Assembly (NCBI GenBank): GCA_000611775.1
Contig: KK106981.1
Coordinates: forward strand, 1,004,162-1,068,161
Direction: 5' to 3'
DNA from: Umbilicaria muhlenbergii
Taxonomy: Eukaryota; Ascomycota; Lecanoromycetes; Umbilicariales; Umbilicariaceae
Length of the DNA: 64,000 nucleotides
The translations under genes were made by a program, and so were the position numbers. The notes under the pieces were generated by a model. That model made no database searches. It saw nothing but the letters and a program-made list of their open reading frames with translations, and was not told where the DNA came from. This document shows, piece by piece, positions 1 to 12,393 of this stretch; position 1 is the first letter of the stretch, and each line of letters opens with the position of its first letter.

Positions 1-245
1 GTGTCATAGGCAATATAGTCACGATAGGCCAATGCAATGGTTATATGTCTTCTATTCAGTGGCAAAAACTGATCACTGAGGAAGCAGGTTTCTGAACCTC
101 CTTGCAAAGAGTTTTACTTGATGCCAAGGCGCTAGGCGCTGAGTCATCATATCTATATAATGTCGTACTATAGTGTCGTATTATAGTGTCATACTAATGT
201 TGTATTAGTGTTGTACTGTCATACTATTATATGATGGCCCTGACA
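1..245 (-). repeat. A2 3' LTR, cut by the window edge
   Basis: This matches the LTR at 29,491-29,782 from the GGCAATATAGTC region to the terminal CCCTGACA. Differences between the two LTRs appear to be almost all transitions. It ends at 245, followed by CAGCATTCC as in A1 and A3. Confidence 0.9.
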
Positions 246-738
246 CAGCATTCCTCTTCTCATGACGCCGTCCCTGAAGCCAACTGACCGCTCATAAACT
301 TCATTATGACGTCATAACAGTTGAGGTTGTAGGGTGAGCGTGTTGAGCTTGTAGGGTGATTGCGCAGGACTGCATTAAAATAAGGTTGATCACATGCCCT
401 CACTTAATTGTGATGATATCATGCTGGCAGTAAGCTTTTTTCATAACATAAACATCAAAAATTACAATGTTTACTGTAAGTTTAAAACATCCCTTTCCTT
501 GTGTTTCTTCTTCATCATTTTTATTATGACATGTTGTTGTACTTCTCATGATTTTTTCACAGCTCATTGAGTGACTTGATGACTTCATGATGTCATCTCT
601 CATTGCAGAGGTGTTCACCTCATGAAGAGAGCATCATGAAGCTTGCAGCTCATGTTTCATTTGTGATGTCATACTTCCTGTTATACCTCATATGAATGTT
701 AACATGATATATAAACAATCAATACTTGAACTCTTAAA

Positions 739-1720
739 CTCATGACTGTGAACAATGATGAAGACCTGTCTTCATCAGAGAAGCCTGTTGATCTTTGAGC
801 TCAGTGTGATGAGGAGAGCTCTGAGTCAGAGTCAACAAGTGAAACTGTGATGATCAACATCTTCAAAAAGAGATGAGGAAACAGGATGATAAAACTGATT
901 ATTCAACATTTGAAGAGGATTAGACATTTATCTTTAAATAACATCTTTGACAGCAGTTTCTGCTCTGTGTGATGTCATGATGATACCTCACTGCTGACTT
1001 GTGTGCAGCAGGCTCATCATCATGAGTGTGTGATTTAAGAGAATCTCAGTCACATGTTGTCAGGTACTGCTCACTGTGACTTTTGTATAAGAGCTGAAGT
1101 TGATTATTGCTTTGTGTCAGACAGAGAAGCCTGCACATGTTGTATATCTTTTCACAATCTTCATGAGTAATGCATGACAGAATCTTTGATCATCACTGCT
1201 TTTAATTCTGAAAGCTCTGATGTTGTTGTCCTGACATGTGTTTATGATGATCAGAGGAGTGATGACACATCATAAATTTATCTTCCTCAATCTCCTTTTG
1301 TTTTGTTTAGTACAACAAAGTGTTGTACTTTATGTTGTACTTTTGTCATACTTTTTGTCATACTTTTGCATTGTTAATTAGTCATAGCATTTAATGATTG
1401 ATCATCAGATTCTCATGCTGCTGTCTTTTATCAATCATTATCAGTACTTTTCACATCCTCTGCAGTCACTCCTCAATGTGAGTCTCATGACATTCATAAT
1501 AAGGTAATTAATGTTAATTCAGTAATCTTGAGAAGCTCATTTAAACTCTTGTTGTTTTATTAAAGAGCACTGCTCATGCTCTTTGCATTCTCAACACTCA
1601 TCAATCTCATCATCATCAAGAATATATCAAACTCTGTGAGCAGCACTGTGTTAAGAAGATGAGGTTAAAGACTTCATTAAATAATGAAAAAGAATTTAAG
1701 ATGATGAAAGACAAGTAAAT
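739..1720 (+). pseudogene. Opposite-strand cysteine-rich region of A2
   Basis: This lies between the 3' LTR and the pol end of A2 and reads on the strand opposite to gag-pol. It is collinear with the better preserved counterparts at 4,555-5,560 (A1) and 53,900-54,896 (A4): a Ser/Glu-rich acidic start, a basic stretch, a cysteine-rich stretch, then a CATACTTTTG-type short repeat (about 1,310-1,370). It is a fossil and broken. Function unknown. Confidence 0.5.
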
Positions 1721-1959
1721 AAATGAGAGTGACTTGACATGACATTGATGAGAAGTTGAGTGCAAGATGTTGATCTCAGATTCATTTTAATTTTCAGATC
1801 TGAAATGAAATGCTTCTGTGTTTAAGTGTTCTCTGCAATGTGACATGTCTGTGATAATGTAATTCATGCAGTAATCTTATTAAAGATTCTGTTATAACAT
1901 CATAACATCATAGCCTCTGTCATACTTATTGTAGAGCACAGGCTTCATCATAGAAGATC

Positions 1960-3705
1960 AGATTAATAAAGTTGACAAAGTTTTCAGTTCTTAAAGCTCA
2001 TGACTTTTGCAACAGCTTTCTTAAGGCTCATGACTTTTGTGACAGCTTTCTTAAGACTCATGACTTTTGTGACAGCTTTCTTAAGGCTCATGACTTTTGC
2101 AACAGCTTCTCAATCAATCTTGAAGAGTCATGTCATACAACTCATCTGAATTTCAGTTTGTCAGAGTTGTCAGCATGAAATTTTCACATTTTTGTCTTTA
2201 CATTGCAGATGAAGTGTGTTGATTTTCATGTATCATCTCACACCTGATTTGTCAGCTTTCATTTGATGAGGTATTAAAGCCTGCTGTCATGAACATGATT
2301 ATTCACAATTGCCTTGACTTCTCACTCATCATCTCAGTTAAGTAGTAGGTCTTTTCCTGTCAATGCAGAAGACACATGACATGTGCCTCAAAATGACTTT
2401 AATAAAGTGATGTTGAATATGTTATAAATGTTTTGATCCTCTGAGAGGTCAAGTTCATATGATGATTGACTTATCACACATCATATCATGAATGAGTTAA
2501 GTTTTTTTTAATGCAGTTTCTTCATCTGCTTGTTCACTGACACATTTTTTTCATTAATCAGTATTAAATCATCTTCTTTGAATGTTATCTCTGTTCAGCG
2601 CTGATTATAATAATTTGCATATGTCTCATTAATCTGTCATAATTACTTTTAAGTTGTTGCAATTTGATCTTGAAGCTGCTGTGCATCTGCATAAGATCTT
2701 ATTTGTTCATGTGAGTGTTGTATAAATGACTTACTTAAGCTCATCTGAGGGTCTCACTTTAAGTTAAGCTGAAAGAGGCTCTTTCCTGTAGCAGCATGTA
2801 TGAAGTTGTTGTATGAGAACTTCATGCAGAGTAAAAGCTTAACTCAGTCCTCTTGCTGCTTATTAATGAATATGTGTAAATATATCTTCAGAGATTGATT
2901 CTGCCTCTCTGTTTAACTGTCAGTTTGCAGGTGAAAAGCTGTTGACATGTTATGATGACATCACATGTGAAAGCAGAAGCTGATTCACTGCTCTGATGTA
3001 AACAGCTTGTCTCTGTCTGTGATTAAAACTTTTGATACATCATGATGCTTGATTATGTCTTGAATAAACACTTCAATGAAGTCAGCAACTGACATTGTCT
3101 TCTGTACTGAAATATAATGAGTCATTTTGGTCAACTTATCAACTATGATGAGGATTAAATCTCATGTTGTACTTTCATATGTGCTGCTCAGTGACAGGTC
3201 TGTAATGAAGTTCATTATCACTGTATGTCATGACACTTTCAGGACTGATAATGAGTTTAATAACTTATATGATTTGTGATGAGCTGGCTTCACCTTTTGA
3301 CATTCAACATAATCATGACAGTAATATCATATGTCTCTGACAGTGTTCAGTCAGTCATAAGATCACTGCATCAATTTTATAATTCTTGACTTCCTGAAAT
3401 GACCTGCAAAAACATCATCATGAAATCAATTGATTACTGCATTGTGAAGGGCAGGGTTCTGTGAAACATAAATCTTATCATCATAATGTATGACATCATT
3501 TATTTCTTGTCAATGTTTTTGTATATTTGACAGTATAAATGTCATATTTGGCTGCATCTCTGATGTCATGATCATCTCAGGGTTCATGTCTATATTCATA
3601 TTTATCATCTCAGACTCAGTCAAGTTGTTTTTATCCTTGAGAGGGGTAGTTAATCTCTGTCATACTCATCATATCAAACTGTCTTTCAACTGCTCAGTAT
3701 GAATT
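1960..3705 (-). pseudogene. A2 pol, 3' part (integrase and tail repeats)
   Basis: This is the 3' portion of A2 pol on the minus strand up to the B2 insertion. It begins at the tail with four copies of an approximately 30-bp unit containing CTCATGACTTTTG (about 1,985-2,105). Integrase-like sequence lies at about 2,500-3,600, matching the integrase region of A4 at 52,060-52,900. It is broken. The rest of pol continues beyond B2 from 25,201. Confidence 0.7.
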
Positions 3706-3786
3706 TGTAATGAGTGGTGTCATAGTGACGGGGATAGTACAATTGTTCAATGAATTATATCAACATTCATCTAACCACGGCGCTTG
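3706..3786 (-). repeat. B2 3' LTR, outer piece
   Basis: This starts TGTAA like the B LTR ends at 14,266, 20,471 and 24,809, and runs to CGGCGCTTG, where A1 is inserted. GCTTG at 3,782-3,786 is the duplicated target. Confidence 0.85.
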
Positions 3787-4067
3787 TGTAAGAGGCGGGG
3801 AGTACGACAGAGCGTCATAGTGATGTTTGAACAGAGTGTCATAAGCAATATAGTCATGATGAGGTCAATGCAATGATTATATGTCTTCTATTTGGTGGCA
3901 AAACTGATCACTGAGGAAGCAGGTTTCTGAACCTCCTTGTGAAGAGTTTTACTTGATGCTGAGGCACTAGGCGCTGAGTCATCATGTTTATATAATGTCA
4001 TACTATAATGTTGTACTATAGTGTCATACTTGTTGTACTGTCATACTATTATATGATGACCCTGACA
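3787..4067 (-). repeat. A1 3' LTR (281 bp)
   Basis: This begins TGTAAGAGGCGGGG and ends CCCTGACA, with the same length as the partner at 11,797-12,077. It contains the conserved GGCACTAGGCGCTGAG segment and a short-unit array of TCATACTATA type near its end. Confidence 0.93.
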
Positions 4068-4554
4068 CAGCATTCTCCTTCTCATGATGTCATCTCTGAA
4101 GTCAATTGACTCTGAATCTGTCATCATAGACATCATCATGATGACCTGATAAGTGATTGATCATGTAGAGTGAGGGTGTGAAACTGCACTAAAGTAAGGC
4201 TGATCACATGCCTCACTTAATTGTGATGATATCACGCCTGGCAGTAAGTTCCTCTTAACATAAACATTGAAATTAAAATGTTTACTGTAAGTTCAAAACA
4301 CTCTTTCCTTGTGTTTCTTCTTCATCATCTCTCTTATGACATGTCATTGTACTTTTCATGATTTTTTCACAGCTCATTGAGTGACCTGATGACTTCATGA
4401 CATCATCCTCATTGCAGAGGTGTTCACCTCATGAAGGGAGCATCATGAAGCTTGCAGTTCACAGCTCAACATTCTTGCAGTGTTATACTTCCTGTCATAC
4501 ATCATATGAATGCTAACATGCTATATAGGCAATCAATACTTGAACTCTTGAACT

Positions 4555-5560
4555 CATGATCATGAACAATGATGAAGACTCACCTCTGTCAGGGAAGCCT
4601 GTTGATCTCTGAGCTCAGTGTGATGAGGAGGGCTCTGAGTCAGAGTCAGCAAGTGAAACTGTGATGATCAACACCTTCAGAAAGAGATGAGGAAACAGAG
4701 TGATAAAATTGACTGTTCAGCGCTTGAAGAGAGTCAGGTGTTTATCTTTAAATGACATCTTCAGCAGTGATTCCTGCTCTGTGTGATGTCATGATGATAC
4801 CTCACTGCCAGCTCATGTGCAGCAGGCTCATCATCATGAGTGTGTGATTTGAGAGAACCTCAATCACATGTTGTCAGGTACTGCTCACTGTGGCTCTTGT
4901 ATAAGAGTTGAAGTTGATCACTGCTTTGTGTTAAACAGAGGAGCCTGTGCATGTTACATATCTCTTCACAATCTTCATGAACAATGCATGACAGAGTCTC
5001 TGATCATCACTGCTCTTAACTCTGAAAGCTCTGATGTTGTTGTCCTGACACATGTTTATGATGATCAGAGGAGTGATGACACATTATAAGTCTGTCTTCC
5101 TCAATCCCCTTTTGTTTTGTTTAGTATGACAAAGTGTCATACTTTATGTCATACTTTTGTTGTACTTTATGTCATACTTTTGTCATACTTTATGTCATAC
5201 TTTTGCATTGTTAACTAGTCATAATGTTTAATGACTGATCATCAGATCCTCATGCTGCTGCCTTTTATCAGTCATTATCAGCACTTTTCACGCCCTCTGC
5301 AGCTGCTCCTCAACATGAGTCTCACGGCATTCATAATGAGGTGATTAATGTTAATTCAGTAATCTTGAAGAGCTCATTCAGGCTCTTGCTGTCTTGTCAG
5401 AGAACACTGCTCATGCTTTCTGCATCCTCAACACTCATCAATCTTGTCATCATCAAGAGTATATCAAACTCTGTGAGCAGCACTGTGTTGAGGAGATGAG
5501 GTCAGAGGCTTCATCAAATAATGAAGAAGAGTTTAAGACAGTGAAAGATAAATAGATAAA
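4555..5560 (+). pseudogene. Opposite-strand cysteine-rich region of A1
   Basis: This lies between the A1 3' LTR and pol and is read opposite to gag-pol. The clearest open stretch is 4,868-5,089 (73 residues), with clustered cysteines in the order CX2C, CX7C, CX7C, then further cysteines. The same stretch is recognisable in A4 at 54,363-54,584 with most residues shared. It is followed by short repeats (about 5,125-5,205) and a further conserved stretch near 5,390-5,560. It looks like an accessory gene of the element; whether it is a zinc-binding protein is inference. It is a fossil and broken. Confidence 0.5.
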
Positions 5561-5825
5561 TGAGAGTGACTTGACATGACACTGATGAGGGGTTGAGTGA
5601 AGGTGTTAATCTCAGATTCATTTTGATCTTTAAATCTGAAATGAAATGCTTCTGTGCTTAAGTGTTCTCTGCAATGTGACACGTCTGTGACAATGTAGTT
5701 TGTGCAGTAATTTTATTAAAGATCTTGTTATAACATCATAACATCATAGCCTCTGTCATACTTGTTGTAGAGCACAGGCTCTGTCATAAAAGATTAAGTT
5801 AACAAAGCTGACAAAGTTTTCAGTT

Positions 5826-6100
5826 TTTAAGACTCATAACTTTTGCAACAGCTTCTTAATTGATCTTGAAGGGTCACATCTTAAAGCTCATGACTTTTGC
5901 AACAGCTTCTCAATCAATCTTGAAGGGTCACATCTTAAGGCTCATGACTTTTGTGACAGCTTCTTAATCAATCTTGAAGAGTCACATCTTAAGGCTCATG
6001 ACTTTTGCAACAGCTTCTCAATCAATCTTGAAGGGTCACATTTTAAGGCTCATGACTTTTGCAACAGCTTCTCAATCAATCTTGAAAAGTCACATCTTAA
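5826..6100 (-). repeat. 54-bp tandem repeats at the end of A1 pol
   Basis: About five units of 54 bp (18 codons) contain GCTCATGACTTTTGCAACAG and AATCTTGAAGGGTCACATC. They lie directly after the chromodomain segment in the element's reading direction. A 30-bp version is in A2 (about 1,985-2,105), and about four units are in A4 (53,408-53,630). Unit number varies between copies. Confidence 0.9.
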
Positions 6101-9100
6101 AGCTCACCTGAATTTCTGTTTGTCAGGGTTGTCAGCATGAAATTTTCACATTTTTGTCTTTACATTGTGAATGAAGTGTGTTGATTCTCATGTGTCATCT
6201 CACACCTGGTCTGTCAGCTTTCATTTGATGAGGTATTGAAGCCTGCTGTCATGAATGCAGTTATCCACAATTGCCTTGACTTCTCACTCATCATCTCAGT
6301 TGAGTAGTAGGTCTTTTCCTGTCAATGCAGAAAACACATGACGTGTGCCTTGAAATGACTTCAATAGAGTGATGTTGAATACATTATAAATGTTTCAATC
6401 CTCTGAGAGGTCAAGTTCATATGATGACTGACTTATCACATGTTGTATCATGAATGAGCTGAGCTTTTTTCAATGCAGTTTCTTCATCTGCTTGTTCACT
6501 GACACATTCTTTTCATTAATCAGTACTAAATCACCTTCTTTGAATGTTATCTCTATTCAGTGCTGATTATAATAATTTGCATACATCTTGTTAACCTGTC
6601 ATAACTGCTTCTGAGCTGTTGTAATTTAATCTTGAAGCTGCTGTGCATCTGCATAAAATATTATTTGTTAATGTGAGTGCTGTATAAACAGCTTACTTAG
6701 GCTCATCTGAGGGTCTCACTTTAAATTAAGCTGAAAGGGGCTCTTTCTCATAGCAGCATGTATGAAGTTGTTGTATGAGAACTCTGTGCAGGGTAAGAGC
6801 TTCACTCAGTTCTCTTGCTGCTCATCAATGAATATGCATAAATACATCTTCAGAGACTGGTTCTGCCTCTCTGTTTGATCATCAGTTTGCAGGTGAAAAG
6901 CTGTTGACATGTTATGATGACATCACATGTGAAAGCAGAAGCTGATTCACTGCTTTAATGTAAACAGCTTATCTCTGTCTGTGATTAAAACTTCTGATAC
7001 ATCATGATGCTTAACTATGTCCTGAATAAACACTTCAATGAAGTCAGCAATCAACATTGTCTTCTGTACTGAAATATAGTGAGCCATTTTGATCAACTTA
7101 TCAACTATGACAAGGATTGAATCTCATGTCATACTTTCATACGTGCTGCTCAGTGGCAGATTCATAATGAAGTTCATTGTCACTGTATGTCACAGCTCAG
7201 TTGAGACTGACAATGAGTTTAATAACTTGTATAATTTGTGATGAGCTGGCTTCACCTTTTGGCATTTGACACAGTCATGACAGTAACGTCATACATCTTT
7301 GACAGCATCAGGTTAATCATAAAATCACTGCATCAATTCTGTAATTCTTGATTTCCTGAAATGGCCTGCAAAGACATCATCATGAAATTGACTGATCACT
7401 GCATTGTGGAGGGCAGAGTTCTGCAGAATGTAGATCTTATCATCATAATATACAACATCCTCAATTTCCTCTCAACATTTCATTACATCAGGGAGTATTG
7501 TCATCATATTTGTCATTTCTGACTCAGTCAAGTTGTTTTTATCCTTGAGAGGGGTAGTTAATCCCTGTCATACTCATCATATCAAACCGTCTTTCAACTG
7601 TTCAGTATGAATCATACATTTAAGTTGTTTAATAAACATTCTTGTATAAGCTGTTATCTCCTCATCTAGGGGTGAGTGAGTAGACATGAGCTGAAGCGCT
7701 TCAACAGTGTCAACAGAAGGAGTGTTATCCTCAATTTAAAGATTAATAAAAACATGACTTGCATCACTGTTCATAATTACAGTGCCTGCTACACTATTCT
7801 TGATTGAGTGCTGCTCAGGTTCTGCATACTCAAGTTTTTTCATTCAGTCACAGCTTGCTTCTTGAGCATATAAGTCATGAACTGCTGATGTTTCAATCAT
7901 ATCATCAGCTTCAGTATTCATCATATTGATATGTTCATCACAGCTTGCTTCTTGAGCATGTAGATCATGAACTGCTGATGTTTCAGTTGTGCTGTCAGCT
8001 TCAGTATTCATCATACTGATATTATTCATTGTGACAGGTACAACATTCTTTTGTTGTAACCTTTGTTGTACTGAGCGTCTTGACTGCAGTGTCATTGCAG
8101 CAAGCATGTATAATTTCTCCTGCACTGACTTATAGTCCTTGCTTCCTAAATGAAAGGACTGTCACATTATTTCAGCAGCAGTTGAGGTATTAACAGCCTT
8201 CAGCAGTTCATAATCAGGTCATCTTGACAGATCATCAGCAGAGTTCTTCTTGCCCTCTTGATATGTGACCTTAAAATCATACTCAGTGAGCTTTTCAGCC
8301 CACTTGAGCTGCCTTCATGTGAGGTTTGAGGTAGTCATAAACCAAACAAGGTTTGCGTGATCAGTCAATATAATGATCAGGTGCCTAGCGCCTCAACAGT
8401 AATGTTGTCAATGATGCATGACTTTCATGATGACAAGAAGCTCTTGCTCATCTGTATCATATCAAGTTTCAGTATTTAGCAGCTTCTTGCTGTAGTAAGT
8501 AACTGATAATCAGTGCAATTGACTGTTGACCTCAAAGTGTTGTGTCAAGATTTCATTAATTGTGAATTCAGAGGCGTCTGTTTCAACCCTCATGAGTTTG
8601 TTTTCATCAAAATAGTGTAATAATGAAGCACTTGTGAAGGTCTCCTTCAAAGCATTAAATGCTTTCAATGCAACTCCTGAGAGTGAAAAAGAAGCAGGTA
8701 TGACATTTTCTTGTTGTAACTTTCCTCTGACTTGCAGATTGCATGCTGAATACTCTGTATTAAATCTTCACAATGAGGTCAGGCTGTTCTGCTTTCTTTT
8801 AGTAGCAGTTCATTGAGACTGAAGAGGAGAGGATGATGTATCTTTAATCTTCTTTTTATTCTTTCCTGTTTTCAAGAGATTTAACAGTGATGCTGCAATT
8901 CATGAATAGTCCCTTATAAACCTTCAGAAGAAGTTGATGAAGCTTAAAAAGATCTGCAATTCATGAATGTTCTCTGAGAGTAGTCATTCTTCAACAGCGT
9001 GAATCCTTTCTGAACTCATATGTATGCCTTCAGTATTAATCTTAAACCTCAGGAAGTTCACTTCTGTTGCATTAAAGAAGCATTTGCTGATCTTAAGATG

Positions 9101-10430
9101 AAGATTGTGATGTTGTAATGCAATTAATACTTGTCATACATGCTCCTCATGTTTGAATTCATCTTTGCTGAAGATCAGGATATCATCTAGATAAATCACA
9201 CAAATTATATCAAGAAACTTGTCAAGAGCCTTATCAATGAATGCCTGAAATGTAGCAGGAGCATTCATGAGACTGAAAAACATGACAAGATATTTAAACA
9301 GGTTGAATCATGTTCAGAATGCTGTTTTTCACTCATCTTCACCCTTGATTCATATTCAATTATATGCATTCTTGCAGTTCAGCTTAGTGAACTTCTTAAC
9401 TCCTTGAAGATGATTCAACATGTTTGATATAAGTGATAGTGAGTAGTGATTTTTAATGATAATATAATTCAAGTGCTTATAATCAATGACTAGTCATAAG
9501 CTGCTGTCTGATTTCAGTACAAACATAACAGATGAAGCTGCAGGTGATATTAATTTATGAATTATGTCTGCCTTCATAACATCATCTAGATATACCTTCA
9601 GTACATTAAGCTCAGCTGAGGACATTGAGTATAACTTTTTAAATGAAGGTTGCTGCTCTGATTTCAAGTCAATAACATGATCATGTGAATCTCTCTCAAG
9701 TAGAGACTGCTTCTCAGCTGCCTGAAATATGTCTGTGAAGTCATGATATTCAGGAGGTAGACTGTCATAAACACTGTTGTACTTTTTGTCATATCACAAT
9801 GAGTTCATCTGTAGGGTATATTTTTTCATATCAGCCACTAGGTCCGCCGGCCCTATAAAGCAGTTGATAATGATGAGGTTGTTCATATGTAGAACATTCT
9901 TCAACGCCTTCTTTTCACTGACAGTGAATATACAGCGTGCAGTAGTATGTTTTAACTTTCTTCATAGAAATTTACCTGTATCATAGTAGTGATTTGAGTT
10001 TGCATGAACTAGAAATGATAGCCTGAGGACAAAAGGAGCTGATGTGTTGTCTTGTGTGACAAAGAAATGATTGCTATAGTGGTAAGGTTGACCATCAGTG
10101 TCATACACTGTAATAATCAGTAAAACAGACTCTGATAGCTCAATCACATTACCTCATGCATTGCCTTGAGCCTCATAGGATTCAGTCAGTAGGGACAGCT
10201 TATTGACAACATCTCATGTGATTGTATTGCCCTGGCTGCTGTTGTAAATAATATATGAATATTTTTTCTTCAGATAATTTCTTGTTGTATGAAAGTTCAC
10301 CTCTAACTGCCCTGATATCAGATGTGAAATATCATCAATGATAAGTAAGAAGGTGAGCTGAAGGTTGACTGTAAATCATTTATTTGCATCAATCATGATA
10401 ATGACTGCTGTTGATCATCCTGTCATACAT
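6100..10430 (-). pseudogene. A1 pol region (protease, RT, RNase H, integrase, chromodomain)
   Basis: The order and spacing match A4 on the other strand. RT: the segment resembling PPEYHDFTDIF and the downstream TKLNCKNAYN-like region. RNase H near 8,300-8,680. Integrase near 6,620-7,440. A chromodomain-like segment near 6,130-6,300. It is broken by many lesions. Family known: chromoviruses carry a chromodomain after integrase that targets integration to heterochromatin. Confidence 0.8.
7847..8030 (-). repeat. 90-bp (30-codon) repeats in the A1 pol linker
   Basis: Two units encode an acidic 30-residue motif including TEADDMIETSAVHDLYAQEA, between RNase H and integrase. The same unit occurs in A2 (about 25,437-25,700, three units), A3 (about 45,243-45,500) and A4 (about 51,480-51,660). 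Confidence 0.88.
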
Positions 10431-11796
10431 TCATTTATTCAATGATTGATGACTTCACACTTGATACAGAGGCCTGCTGCTTTTTGTGCATTTACTTCAT
10501 TCTTAGAAATAAAGTCTTCTTGTCAGCATGAGGGTCCTGTGAATGTCTGTGTTGTTGTCATGATCACTTTCTCTGCAACTGATATGTGGTTTAAATTTCA
10601 GCTTTGATCACAGTTACTTCCTTGATAAAAGCCTCATGAATTGTTTTCTCTTTCATGATTGAATTGTTGAGGGTGAGAGGTTTATTATTTGATGAAAGAT
10701 TCTTTTCTGTCATAATATGACGTCTGTGTCATACTTTTGTTGTTGTTATCAGTTTTGCTTTGATGATCCTTTTTGATGTCTGAGCGGCTTCAGAATGATT
10801 CATGATTAATGATGATGTCAAGATGTGCTGAAATTTCCTGCACTAACTGTCTTGCAACCTGTGTCAGATCTCAATGTCATAGTTCAGTCAGGACATGATG
10901 AGAAAGCCTTGATCATCAGTGATCTTAAATGAGCATCTCACTGATTTTCTTGTGTGAAGTTGAAAGGAAGTGATAGAGTTCTGATAATTTATTGTATCAG
11001 AAGGTGATTATATCATGATTGTGAAGTTCAACTGCATTGAAGGTGATGATATTTTGTTCATTCATGTCTTCATCAGGAGATAGGTTCTTCTCTAGAATCT
11101 TTAAAAAGTTGTTGTAAATGACTTAAATATGATCATGCTGCTCCTTTTGCTTTCATCAGTCACTCATGACTGTTTTCTCAAGGTAGGTGCCTGCTCAGAT
11201 GATGAAATCTCATTTAATAAAGAATTGCTCTGACATCAGCTCCTGATTCTGATTGATTTCATTCAGATATTCTTGAAGTTTTCATCTCATGACTTTGATG
11301 CCTCCTGCATAAAGATGAGGCTCTCATGACTTTATAAGGTGTTGAAAAGGAGGAGGTGCAATGTCTGTCATAACTTAACATCATAATTCATGTGATGAAC
11401 CTGCGTCATTTCCTGAGTTTATTGTAATTGAAGGATTTTCTTGCAGATGTTGATTGAGCTTCTGAAGCTCTCTTTTATTATCCTTAAACTTAATTTCTTG
11501 TCATACATGTTGTAATTATAATCACTGACGCTTGATGACCTCCTGATTATGAGCAGTGACTGCCTCAAGATCTTTAATGATGTCATCAGAATTACCTGCA
11601 GTGATATGTTCATCATCATCAATGATGTCAGAAGTAAAGATATTAATGACTGATGATGTAAACCTGCTAATCAAAGGGCCTGCCTCAGCTTGATTATTGA
11701 CTGTTTCACTGATCTGATGAGATTGAAGCATTGATGTCATCATGTCTTATTTGCTTTCAACATGACCGTTCACCTGAAGGTACTGAGTGATCAGTA
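10430..11796 (-). pseudogene. A1 gag region
   Basis: This follows the 5' LTR in the element's direction. It shows an N-terminal open stretch (11,522-11,743) rich in acidic residues, a coiled-coil-like stretch, and a CCHC zinc-knuckle region near 10,440-10,490. It is broken. Confidence 0.72.
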
Positions 11797-12077
11797 TGTA
11801 AGAGGTGAAGAGTACAACAGAGCATCATAATGATGTTTGAATGAGATGTCATAAACAATATAGTCATGATGAGGTCAATGCAATGATTATACATCTTTTA
11901 TTCAGTGACAAAACTGATCACTGAGGAAGCAGGTTTCTGAACCTCCTTGTGAAGAGTTTTACTTGATGCCAAGGCGCTAAGCGCTGAGTCATCATGTTTA
12001 TATAATGTCATACTATAGTGTTATACTATAGTGTCATACTTGTCATACTGTCATACTATTATATGATGGCCCTGACA
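11797..12077 (-). repeat. A1 5' LTR (281 bp)
   Basis: Partner of 3,787-4,067, with identical length and TG...CA ends. It is followed on the minus strand by the presumed primer-binding segment TACTGATCACTCAGTACC. Confidence 0.93.
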
Positions 12078-12082
12078 GCTTG

Positions 12083-12393
12083 ATTCAATGAACTACTGAT
12101 CACATGTAAACTTGAATAAGCTAGAAGGCAGTAGACTTATGAGATTGCATTTAATACATGAGTTGAGCATGAGCTCCTAACTATGAATCTACCTGTGATT
12201 ATATAATACTCTAGGAGACTCATGTGTGATCATATTACTCTGTGTGTGTAATTTTACTGCTCAGGGTGCTCATGCCCTGAGCATCATGAGCAGTCAGATG
12301 CTCAAGGTGCTTATGCTTTGAATATCATGAGCAGTATCACATGTACACCTGCTACATGTATCAATCAGGTATCATTTAATGAGAGGTGTAACA
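12083..12393 (-). repeat. B2 3' LTR, inner piece
   Basis: This continues the B2 LTR after the A1 insertion and ends GGTGTAACA. It carries fewer copies of the 41-bp internal repeat than the B1 LTRs, as in the B2 5' LTR at 24,809-25,200. Confidence 0.88.

Larger units (their letters stand above)
3787..12077 (-). mobile_element. Ty3/gypsy chromovirus A1, full-length, inserted in the B2 LTR
   Basis: A1 is an 8,291-bp element in minus orientation with two 281-bp LTRs (3,787-4,067 and 11,797-12,077) that begin TGTAAGAGG and end CCCTGACA. The 5-bp target GCTTG is duplicated at 3,782-3,786 and 12,078-12,082, and the B2 LTR reads across it. Approximate parts on the minus strand: gag 11,743-10,430, protease region 10,400-9,950, RT 9,760-8,870, RNase H 8,680-8,300, linker repeats 8,030-7,847, integrase 7,440-6,620, chromodomain 6,300-6,130, 54-bp repeats, then the opposite-strand region. 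It is structurally complete end to end but broken by many lesions. It is younger than B2. Confidence 0.93.

Noticed and set aside
1-245. Dating the elements from LTR divergence
   Set aside because: Differences between LTR partners are nearly all transitions of the hypermutation type, so they do not measure time; only nesting order was used.
1972-2178. Repeated HDFCDSFLK-type peptide on the plus strand, and a similar minus-strand peptide at 53,431-53,616
   Set aside because: These are antisense readings of the tail repeats of A pol; open only because of the repeat sequence.
5826-6100. Regularly spaced repeats resembling a CRISPR array
   Set aside because: The units are continuous tandem copies without unique spacers and lie inside a fungal retrotransposon pol; this is a minisatellite.
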